DNA of 64,000 nt, from the NCBI GenBank assembly GCA_017552715.1, contig JAFZOW010000019.1, forward strand, positions 39,750-103,749. The letters are read 5' to 3'. This document shows positions 58,251 to 64,000 of this stretch, in pieces. Numbering within the stretch: the stretch's first letter is position 1; every line of letters starts with the position of its first letter. The notes under the pieces were generated by a model, which was given only the letters and a program-made list of their open reading frames with translations, was not told where the DNA came from and searched no databases. The stretch comes from Lachnospiraceae bacterium. Lineage in GTDB: Bacteria > Bacillota > Clostridia > Lachnospirales > Lachnospiraceae. The position numbers were made by a program, and so were the translations under genes.

Positions 58251-58301
58251 ATTATACAACACATTTTTTGAAAATTCCCAGACTTACAAAATTGTAAGTC
58301 T
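58251..58301 (-). promoter_or_regulatory. Promoter of the kinase gene with adjacent palindrome
   Basis: TATAAT at 58251-58256 has a poor -35 (GGGAAT at 58274-58279). Directly upstream lies the 18-base palindrome ACTTACAAAATTGTAAGT, here extended to 22 bases (58280-58301) and reaching the stop codon of the regulator gene. A weak -35 next to a perfect dyad is the usual arrangement of an activator-dependent promoter. No T-run follows, so it is not a terminator. Confidence 0.6.
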
Positions 58302-58972
58302 CAGATTTTTTCCATCCGATATCCTGTCCCCCGTTTATAGACAAGCTTCAGCTTTACTCCCATACTTTCCAGCTTTTTATTCATCCTGGATACGGCGGTA
58401 TGGACCACATTATGGTCATCGCCTTCACCTCCGCCCCAGATATCCCGGTACATATCTTCCATGAGGATATAGCCGCTGCCTTTCTCCGCCATGGTGCGCA
58501 GGAGAAGGAATTCCTTCTGCGTCAGGAGCAGATCCTTATCCCCATATGTGCCGATCATGGACATGGTATCCAGTTTTATCCCGTGACAGCTGACAAAACG
58601 CTTCCTATGCATTGAATCCCGGAGCCTTGCCTCGATCCGGGCCAGCAATACCCCGATATCATAGGGCTTGGGCAGATAATCGTCCCCGCCGGCACGCAGC
58701 CCTTCTATGATCTGGGCATTCTCACCCAGAGCCGTAAGAAAGAGGATGGGAATGTCGTATTCCTTCTTGATCTGCCGGCAGAGTTCCAGACCGTCCACAT
58801 CCGGCAGCATGATATCCAGCACCGCCAGGTCCACCTCCTGTGAGCGGACGATCTCCATGCAGCTCTTTCCGTCCACTGCCTCCAGTACCTCATAATCTTC
58901 CATCATGAGGGCTTCGGAATTTATTTCCATGATGTGGGGATTGTCTTCTACCAGCAGTATCCTGTATGCCAT
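58301..58972 (-). CDS. OmpR-family response regulator
   Basis: The ATG at 58972 gives 223 residues; the frame upstream opens with TTG but has a weaker start region. Residues 1-120 form a receiver domain (ILLVEDNPHIM, phospho-acceptor Asp in LAVLDIMLPDVDG near residue 51, TALGEN and KPYDIGVLLAR with the conserved Lys). Residues about 130-223 are a winged-helix DNA-binding domain (LLTQKEFLLLRTMAEKGSG, VHTAVSRMNKKL, YKRGTGYRME). It pairs with the kinase gene that follows 95 bases later. The gap holds the palindrome that also precedes a surface-protein gene, which makes that gene a likely target. An extended -10 promoter lies upstream. Confidence 0.93.
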   Translation of the reverse strand: MAYRILLVEDNPHIMEINSEALMMEDYEVLEAVDGKSCMEIVRSQEVDLAVLDIMLPDVDGLELCRQIKKEYDIPILFLTALGENAQIIEGLRAGGDDYLPKPYDIGVLLARIEARLRDSMHRKRFVSCHGIKLDTMSMIGTYGDKDLLLTQKEFLLLRTMAEKGSGYILMEDMYRDIWGGGEGDDHNVVHTAVSRMNKKLESMGVKLKLVYKRGTGYRMEKI

Positions 58973-59050
58973 ATCCTGTCTCCCGGAAAGCCGTTTAAGC
59001 AAAGAAAGCGTTCATGAGAATGCTTCCGAAATCCTGCGAACATCGGATTA

Positions 59051-59078
59051 ATTATATCAGAAAAGATTAAGATAACAA
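59051..59078 (-). promoter_or_regulatory. Promoter of the response-regulator gene
   Basis: TTGTTA (59073-59078), a 16-base spacer and TATAAT (59051-59056) with TG one base upstream, which forms an extended -10. It sits directly after the stop of the ABC fusion gene, so the two-component genes can be expressed apart from the transporter operon. The leader would be about 75 bases. Confidence 0.6.
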
Positions 59079-60443
59079 TTATACGCCTGTGAGAGAAATC
59101 CGTTCCTGCTCCGGGAAAGCCGGGCCTTCCGTATCGTGAGAAGTATAGAGCAGGGTTCTTCCGTCCAGATGGCGGAGTATCCAGTCCCGCGTTTTTTTCC
59201 TGCTTTCTTCATCCAGACCGGTAAAGGGCTCGTCCAGGATCACGATATCCGAAGGGTGCAGCAGAGCCCGTATGATGGCCAGACGCCTCCGCTCCCCGCC
59301 GCTTAGCTTCGAAGCAGGCAGTAACAGTGTATGTTCCGGAAGAAGCTTAAGATATTCTTCCTTAAGCTCGCCCCGGCAGCCTGCCAGCAGGAGATTTCGT
59401 AAGCCGTTGGCTCCCTCGATCAGCCGGTCCTCCTGAAACACCATACTCAGCTTCCCTGCACGGATGCTTCCGGAATCCGCTGTTTCCAGGCCTGCGATCA
59501 GCTTGAGCAAAGTGGTCTTGCCCGCACCGGAAGGTTCTTTCAGATAATAGCTTTTTCCCCTTTTCAGCTTTAATTCCGTATCGATGATCCGTCTGCCGTC
59601 GAAGCTTTTGCTGACCCCATCGGAAAAAACCGTATATCCTTCCGGCAGGCTTTCGTTAGCGGCAGCTTTGTGATCAGCGCGGATAATTCCTTCCCCGGGG
59701 CAGGCCTCCGGTATCTTAGCCAGCAGACGGAGCAGGCATAATAACAGCTTTTCCGTCAGGGCGCTGAGGAGCAGTATCACGATGACCCAGGCAAAAACTC
59801 CCGCCGAATTCAGATAGATCTTGTCGCGATACAGCTGCTCGCCTATGCTGAAGCCGGGAAGGCCGATGATCTCGGCAGCAACTCCGGATTTAAAGCACAT
59901 CCCAAGGGAAACCGAGACCGCGGAATGAAGGGAGGGAAGATAAGCGGGGCGGTAGATCCAAAGAAAGCGCTCCGTAAACGGAAGCCGGAATACCGAAGCC
60001 ATCTCCAACAGTCCTTTATCGCATTTTTCAAGACCGCTAAGCATATTGGCATAAATATTCGGAAATACCACCATCATGCAGATGCACAGCACCAGATAGC
60101 GGGACCCCCACCAGATCAGCAGGATGACCGCAACCGCTGCCACCGGCACCGACTTGAGAAAGGAGACCGGCGGAGAGATAAGCTCCCGGAACAGGCGGAA
60201 ACGCAGGGATACAAAAGCACAGATGAACGCAAGAACAAAGGCCGTCAGAAAGCCGCAAAGTATCCTGATAAGGGAAGAAGCCAGCGACTGCCAGAAGGCA
60301 GTATCTTTTATCTTCAGGAAAAGCTCCCCCACTGTTTCCGCGGGGGAAGCAAAATAGACGGGATTATTCACCAGAAAAGCGGCCAGCTGCCACAGACAGA
60401 GCCACAGCAGCAGTATGCCCGCTTTTCCGATCTTTTTATTCAT
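59079..60443 (-). CDS. Fused NitT/TauT-type ABC transporter (permease plus ATPase in one chain)
   Basis: Residues 1 to about 255 form a BPD-type permease with six helices and the EAA-like loop (MLSGLEKCDKGLLEMASVF near 133-151), as in SsuC/TauC. Residues about 270-454 are an ATPase: LKEPSGAGKTTLLKL as Walker A, LSGGERRRLA as signature, IVILDEPFTGLD as Walker B and the H-loop in LLYTSHD. The usual first Gly of Walker A is Glu here. The two parts are normally separate proteins (SsuB and SsuC). The gene overlaps the lipoprotein gene by four bases (ATGA), so they form one importer, for an unknown small anion, sulfonate or thiamine-precursor-like ligand. Confidence 0.9.
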   Translation of the reverse strand: MNKKIGKAGILLLWLCLWQLAAFLVNNPVYFASPAETVGELFLKIKDTAFWQSLASSLIRILCGFLTAFVLAFICAFVSLRFRLFRELISPPVSFLKSVPVAAVAVILLIWWGSRYLVLCICMMVVFPNIYANMLSGLEKCDKGLLEMASVFRLPFTERFLWIYRPAYLPSLHSAVSVSLGMCFKSGVAAEIIGLPGFSIGEQLYRDKIYLNSAGVFAWVIVILLLSALTEKLLLCLLRLLAKIPEACPGEGIIRADHKAAANESLPEGYTVFSDGVSKSFDGRRIIDTELKLKRGKSYYLKEPSGAGKTTLLKLIAGLETADSGSIRAGKLSMVFQEDRLIEGANGLRNLLLAGCRGELKEEYLKLLPEHTLLLPASKLSGGERRRLAIIRALLHPSDIVILDEPFTGLDEESRKKTRDWILRHLDGRTLLYTSHDTEGPAFPEQERISLTGV

Positions 60444-61405
60444 TTCGCTCCGTAGTAGAAATCATCGGCGGGAAGAGCTCCCCCCACCGAAGCGGGATCC
60501 TGATCAAAGAGGACCTTCAGATACGCACTCAGGGCATCTTTCATGTCTGATCCGGAAATGCATACGAGATTGCAATAGGGTATGGCTTTCTCGGCAATGG
60601 GTGCTTTTTCGATGATCCCGGCCTCCGCAACATAAGCGGAAGCTGTTTCCGTATCGGAATTGACAAAAGCTGCCGCTTCCGCATGATCCTTAAGGAAAGC
60701 GTCCACCGCTTCGGGATGTTCCTTCAGAAAATCGCTGCGCACCACCGTCACACCCGTCACCATCCGGGAACCGTTGTTCAGGGCATCCCACTCCGCATTC
60801 ATATCCAGCACAACGGACAGGGCTTCGTTCTGCTGAAGGGCCACGGTTGCAAAGGGCTGGGGCAGCATGCCCACTACAGAAGCATCCTCTTTGAGCAGTG
60901 CCGCCACCTCCGTGGCTTCGGACTTGAACTCGATGTTTACCTGATCGGAAAGGCCGTTCTGATCCAGCAGATAGCGCAGCACATATTCCGGAGTGGTGCC
61001 GGCTCCCGTGGTATATACGGTACGGCCCGCCAGATCTTTTATGGTCTTGATGCTGCTGTCACCGCTGACCATGTACAGAACTCCCAGCGTATTGATATCG
61101 ATGACGGAGATGCCGCCCTTAGCCTTGTTATATAGAACAGATGCCACATTCGCCGGGATGAGGGCTATGTCCAGCTCCCCGGATACCATGGCGGACAGGA
61201 GCAGGTCCGCCTGGGTTTCCATAGTGAAGCTGTAGTTATTATTCTCACTTTCGTGTATCAGACGGATGATCCCGATGGAGGTGGGACCCTTAAGGGATCC
61301 CACCCGTATCTCAGTTGTTTCTCTCTCCCCGGAGCTTTTTCCGCAGCCCGGGAGCAGCATAAGCAGTGTCACAAGGGCAAGTAGTCTACGTAGTATGCTT
61401 TTCAT
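60440..61405 (-). CDS. Lipoprotein substrate-binding protein, NitT/TauT (NMT1) type
   Basis: The 321-residue protein has a lipoprotein signal: basic start, hydrophobic core and lipobox LPGC with Cys21. The mature part has the NMT1/SsuA pattern: IRVGSLKGPTSIGIIRLI, ETQADLLLSAMVSGELDIALI, KTIKDLAGRTVYTTGAG and a solvent-facing YVLRYLLDQNGL. It catches the ligand at the outer face of the membrane and delivers it to the fused permease-ATPase encoded next. It starts 15 bases after the sensory hydrogenase gene and is probably co-transcribed with it. The ligand is not clear; sulfonates, nitrate-like anions and pyrimidine precursors use this fold. Confidence 0.9.
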   Translation of the reverse strand: MKSILRRLLALVTLLMLLPGCGKSSGERETTEIRVGSLKGPTSIGIIRLIHESENNNYSFTMETQADLLLSAMVSGELDIALIPANVASVLYNKAKGGISVIDINTLGVLYMVSGDSSIKTIKDLAGRTVYTTGAGTTPEYVLRYLLDQNGLSDQVNIEFKSEATEVAALLKEDASVVGMLPQPFATVALQQNEALSVVLDMNAEWDALNNGSRMVTGVTVVRSDFLKEHPEAVDAFLKDHAEAAAFVNSDTETASAYVAEAGIIEKAPIAEKAIPYCNLVCISGSDMKDALSAYLKVLFDQDPASVGGALPADDFYYGAK

Positions 61406-61420
61406 TTTAGTGCCTTTCCG

Positions 61421-63352
61421 TTATGAATCCAGTACCTGTTTTAAGGAATCCTCTACATTTCGTGTAAGGGACTGCATGTTGCTGATGGAAGCGGCGGTCT
61501 CTTCCGAAGAGGAAACCAGCGTCAGCGCTCTTGCATTGACACTGTCCACGATCTCGGAAAGCTTATCCGATTCCTTGATCAGCTTATTGATGGTTTCTTT
61601 GATATCTTTATTATTCTTATTGCTGTCATCTGCGGTAGTCTTGGAATTTTCTGCCAGGGTCTTGATCTCGTCCGCGACAACGGCAAAGCCTTTTCCGGCT
61701 TCTCCGGCCCGGGCTGCTTCAATGGAAGCATTCAGGGCCAGCAGGTTTGTCTGATTGGAGATGGCGATAACGTCGGCATTATTTGCTTCCAGTTTCTCCA
61801 GATAACCTTCGATGTTGGAAAGCACTTCCTTCAGGTTCTGCGCGAATTCGTCCACCTCTGTCATGGATTCGGAGATACCCGTGGTCTGCTGGCTATTATG
61901 CTCACTGACCTGCTTGATCTGCGAGATGGATTCCAGCAGATCGTTGAAGCTTTCGTTGATCCCTTCACCTACGGAAGCCTTTTTGGCGTTCATCTCTTCA
62001 TGAGCCTGACGTACTTCTTCCGCAAGCTCCATGGCTTTGTCCTTCTCCTCATACGCACGGTCCTTGATATAGTGGACGCAGTTATGATGATGACTGAAAC
62101 CGTTATGGATGGCTATAGCCATTTCCTTACAGGTATTGTAACCGCAGCAGCCGCAGTCGATATGCCGCTTTTCATTATCATTCTTTCCCATGGTGCGGTA
62201 GATCTTTTCCAGCTCGGCTTCCGTGGGAACTTTATAGCTGCATTCTCTGCTGCGATCGGTGTATTTCCGTACAAAATCATCCAGCTTAAGGTCCGCGAAC
62301 TGCCGGTTGAGGGCTTCCAGCCTCTTCTTAGGCGTGATATTCCTTCCCCAGGCGGATTTTCTGGATTCGTTCTTACTGTCGGAACGGATTTTCTGTATGC
62401 TCATGAACACATCTTCGTTCATGGTCTTGCGGTTATCCACGCCGGTACCGTACAGACAGCCGTTGGTGCAGTTCAGCGCATCCACGAAGAGATAGGAAGT
62501 ACGGCCGCCCTTGATGCGGTCCTTATTGCGCTGAAGATACTCATACATATGATGCTCGCCTTCCATCTGACGTACCAAGGCATCCTCGCCGAGGAGCCAG
62601 TACACGTTTTCCTTCAGGCCGCCGGGCATGGGATAGATGGAACCCAGACCATACTCGATCTCGTCCTTGTAAGGATTTGCACCGCTTACCGGATGTTCCT
62701 TCAGATAAGCGATCAGTTTCGAGAAAGTCAGATTGTAAGAGATATAACCGTGATTATTGGGGTCATCGATCTCGTTCTTTTTGGCGATGCAGGGGCTTAT
62801 AAAGGCCAGAGCATCATTGACTTTCATATATTTCTTGAGATAGATGGCGGCACACATCATGGGACTCTGGACCGGCATCAGCTTCGGCAAAAGCTCCGGC
62901 AGATAGCGTTCGATATAGCCCACCACCGCAGGGCAGGGCTGAGAGATGCTGCCGTAGTAATTTCTTTCCGTGATATATTTGATATAACCCCAGGTGGTGA
63001 TATCGGCACCGAAAGATACACTGATGAAACGGTTTACTCCCAGTGCCTTGAGCATGCCGAGATATTTCTCATACTCATGAGGATAATTAGCCAGAAAAGC
63101 GGGTGCGATGAGCACGGAGATCTTCTGACCGCGCTTCAGATCCGCAAAGAAGCGCTCCACATCATCCGTATACTCTCTGGCTCCGTGTTCACAGGCATCG
63201 ATACAGGCTCCGCAGGCAATACATTTTTTCGGATCCACCTCAATGACATTACCACGGTCTTTCTCAACCGCGATATTTGCACCTATACAACTGCAGGATC
63301 GGATACAACGGTTACAGCCGATGCAATTTTCGTTAGTCCTTACTACACTCAC
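61421..63352 (-). CDS. Soluble sensory [FeFe]-hydrogenase fused to a chemoreceptor signalling domain, GTG start
   Basis: The 643-residue protein begins at a GTG with AAAGGAG seven bases upstream. Two [4Fe-4S] sites are at Cys10-13-16-20 and Cys44-47-50-54. The hydrogenase domain keeps the four H-cluster ligands (Cys140, Cys188, Cys295, Cys299), but Pro139 (SQPCPAVV) replaces the proton-relay Cys of active enzymes. A further Fe-S motif (CGCCGYNTC near 396) follows, then a coiled coil and a methyl-accepting signalling hairpin ([20 protein letters not shown], about 535-554). There are no transmembrane segments. It likely senses H2 or redox state and signals to CheA. It heads the operon with the lipoprotein and transporter. 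Confidence 0.93.
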   Translation of the reverse strand: MSVVRTNENCIGCNRCIRSCSCIGANIAVEKDRGNVIEVDPKKCIACGACIDACEHGAREYTDDVERFFADLKRGQKISVLIAPAFLANYPHEYEKYLGMLKALGVNRFISVSFGADITTWGYIKYITERNYYGSISQPCPAVVGYIERYLPELLPKLMPVQSPMMCAAIYLKKYMKVNDALAFISPCIAKKNEIDDPNNHGYISYNLTFSKLIAYLKEHPVSGANPYKDEIEYGLGSIYPMPGGLKENVYWLLGEDALVRQMEGEHHMYEYLQRNKDRIKGGRTSYLFVDALNCTNGCLYGTGVDNRKTMNEDVFMSIQKIRSDSKNESRKSAWGRNITPKKRLEALNRQFADLKLDDFVRKYTDRSRECSYKVPTEAELEKIYRTMGKNDNEKRHIDCGCCGYNTCKEMAIAIHNGFSHHHNCVHYIKDRAYEEKDKAMELAEEVRQAHEEMNAKKASVGEGINESFNDLLESISQIKQVSEHNSQQTTGISESMTEVDEFAQNLKEVLSNIEGYLEKLEANNADVIAISNQTNLLALNASIEAARAGEAGKGFAVVADEIKTLAENSKTTADDSNKNNKDIKETINKLIKESDKLSEIVDSVNARALTLVSSSEETAASISNMQSLTRNVEDSLKQVLDS

Positions 63353-63409
63353 GTTGATTCTCCTTTCTTCTCATGGTCAGTAAAACTGTGATATAGGGCA
63401 CATACATCT

Positions 63410-63438
63410 ATTTTATTACTCTGCACCGCTTTATTCAA
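63410..63438 (-). promoter_or_regulatory. Promoter of the hydrogenase-transporter operon
   Basis: TTGAAT (63433-63438), 17 bases, TAAAAT (63410-63415). The start is predicted near 63403 with a leader of about 50 bases that contains AAAGGAG. It is divergent from the promoter of the small Cpl-7-like gene; no shared operator was noticed in the 70 bases between them. Confidence 0.6.
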
Positions 63439-63507
63439 GCCTTCTTTTCCCTTTTGACAGCGCTTTTACGCCGGTGTTGGCGGCTTTTCGCCGCTCCCTC
63501 TTTTTCG

Positions 63508-63536
63508 TTGAAAAAAAGCCCTTTCTATGCTAGACT
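63508..63536 (+). promoter_or_regulatory. Promoter of the Cpl-7-like gene
   Basis: TTGAAA (63508-63513), 17 bases and TAGACT (63531-63536) on the plus strand, 26 bases before the ATG. The AAAGGAGG ribosome binding site follows. Confidence 0.6.
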
Positions 63537-63562
63537 TGAAAAAAACAAAGGAGGTATCTGAA

Positions 63563-63832
63563 ATGTCTTTATTCAGCGAAGCTATGAAGAAGGATGGTGC
63601 TGCAAAAGAGGAGAAAAAGGGACCGGCTTCCATGTTCGGTGCTGCCGCATCCGCCATCAAGTCTGCTCACGAAGAGGCCGCAGGAAAGGATCTTAAGCCT
63701 TTGGAGGAGATCGCAAAAGAAGTGATCCGCGGAAACTGGGGTGTAGGCCAGGACCGCATCAACAAGCTCACGGCCGCCGGCTACGATGCCTCCGCCGTAC
63801 AGAAGCTGGTTAATGAGATGATGAAGAAATAA
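63563..63832 (+). CDS. Small protein with a Cpl-7-like domain
   Basis: The ATG at 63563 with AAAGGAGG eight bases upstream gives 89 residues; a longer frame from 63527 lacks such a signal. Residues about 45-88 (PLEEIAKEVIRGNWGVGQDR then INKLTAAGYDASAVQKLVNE) match the Cpl-7 (CW_7) repeat, which binds cell wall in phage lysins such as Cpl-7. The first 42 residues are rich in Ala and Lys (AMKKDGAAKEEKKG) and probably unstructured. There is no signal peptide, catalytic domain or membrane segment, which is unusual for this domain. A stand-alone Cpl-7 may bind peptidoglycan after release, or bind something else in the cytoplasm. It is monocistronic and ends at a strong terminator. Confidence 0.85.
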   Translation: MSLFSEAMKKDGAAKEEKKGPASMFGAAASAIKSAHEEAAGKDLKPLEEIAKEVIRGNWGVGQDRINKLTAAGYDASAVQKLVNEMMKK

Positions 63833-63859
63833 AGCGACTCTGTAAGAAATATTTAAAAA

Positions 63860-63897
63860 GGGCTGTCGCACTAAATTGGTGTGGCAGCTCTTTTTTT
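63860..63897 (+). terminator. Rho-independent terminator of the Cpl-7-like gene
   Basis: A 12-base stem with three G-U wobbles (GGGCTGTCGCAC at 63860-63871 with GTGTGGCAGCTC at 63879-63890) and a seven-base loop is followed by seven T. It ends transcription 28 bases after the stop codon. Confidence 0.85.
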
Positions 63898-63904
63898 ATT
63901 CCCC

Positions 63905-63938
63905 AAAAACAAAAACCAGACTATGAAAAGCCTGGTTT
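63905..63938 (-). terminator. Minus-strand terminator of a transcript entering from the right
   Basis: On the minus strand AAACCAGGCT pairs with AGTCTGGTTT (one G-U) around a six-base loop at 63913-63938, followed by TTTTTGTTTTT. No gene lies just upstream inside the window, so it ends a transcript from beyond 64000, or a short RNA from a TATAAT at 63985-63990. Confidence 0.65.
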
Positions 63939-64000
63939 CTGCTGTAAAATAAGTTTATGCGACTAAACAAAATTTTACAAGGTGATTATACTATATCTTC

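Noticed and set aside
58280-58301. The palindrome after the response-regulator gene as a terminator
   Set aside because: The stem is AT-rich, lacks a GC-rich base and no T-run follows on the minus strand; an identical core lies in front of a second gene.
61421-63352. A catalytic H2-producing hydrogenase
   Set aside because: The proton-relay cysteine is replaced by proline and a chemoreceptor domain is attached, which argues for sensing.
61898-63391. Plus-strand open frame of 497 codons opposite the sensory hydrogenase
   Set aside because: It is antisense to a clear Fe-S and chemoreceptor coding sequence and shows no recognisable motif or start signal.
63860-63938. Two adjacent inverted repeats as ends of an insertion sequence
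   Set aside because: Each folds as a terminator with a T-run in the correct direction, and no transposase or target-site duplication is visible.

Overview
The window looks like a chromosomal segment of an anaerobic Gram-positive clostridium, most likely a GC-rich member of the Lachnospiraceae. The reasons are strong AGGAGG-type ribosome binding sites, sigma-A promoters of the TTGACA/TATAAT kind, a sensory [FeFe]-hydrogenase fused to a chemoreceptor domain, InlB-type repeat surface proteins, and DUF6273-like and Cpl-7-like domains. The assignment is inferred from gene content; no rRNA or other marker gene is present.

Positions 1-44.6 kb hold a very large surface-polysaccharide locus. All but one of its genes are on the minus strand, so it reads from right (pseB) to left (a UDP-glucuronate decarboxylase cut by the window edge). 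Most neighbours overlap by 1-25 bases or lie within 25 bases, so translational coupling is pervasive. The locus encodes an initiating polyprenyl-phosphate sugar-phosphotransferase, a WecG/TagA-type enzyme, about 15 further cytoplasmic glycosyltransferases (GT2, GT4, GT10 and DUF5672 types), a Wzy-like polymerase and two PglK/MsbA-like ABC exporters that may flip lipid-linked glycans. It also has five large GT-C-like membrane proteins. Three of these sit beside a membrane-anchored GT2 of the GtrB type, and a GtrA-like domain is present as part of a three-domain fusion. Nucleotide-sugar genes point to UDP-xylose, UDP-GalA, UDP-GalNAcA, UDP-Galf, a PseB product and a dTDP-amino-deoxyhexose. Decoration genes include an AsnB-type amidotransferase, N- and O-acetyltransferases and a deacetylase-like protein. 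One O-acetyltransferase gene (21810-22364) is reversed inside the locus and has its own near-consensus promoter.

Positions 44.7-48.7 kb hold glf, clpA and clpS as a tight cluster, and a separate 44-residue membrane peptide gene with its own promoter and terminator.

Positions 48.7-56.1 kb encode two large secreted repeat proteins with beta-helix, InlB B-repeat and Ig-like regions. Between them lies a short remnant of a third signal peptide. Positions 56.2-59.0 kb hold a histidine kinase and an OmpR-family regulator. A shared 18-bp palindrome lies in front of the kinase gene and in front of the 1294-residue surface-protein gene.

Positions 59.1-63.4 kb form one operon: the sensory hydrogenase-chemoreceptor fusion, a NitT/TauT-type lipoprotein binding protein, and a fused permease-ATPase. 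The right end carries a small Cpl-7-like protein on the plus strand with its own promoter and terminator, and a minus-strand terminator for a transcript entering from the right.

The window also holds dispersed palindromic repeats, including one inserted in frame in a glycosyltransferase gene, and a nested inverted repeat in the only sizeable intergenic gap of the polysaccharide operon. No tRNA, rRNA, CRISPR array or recognisable transposase was seen.
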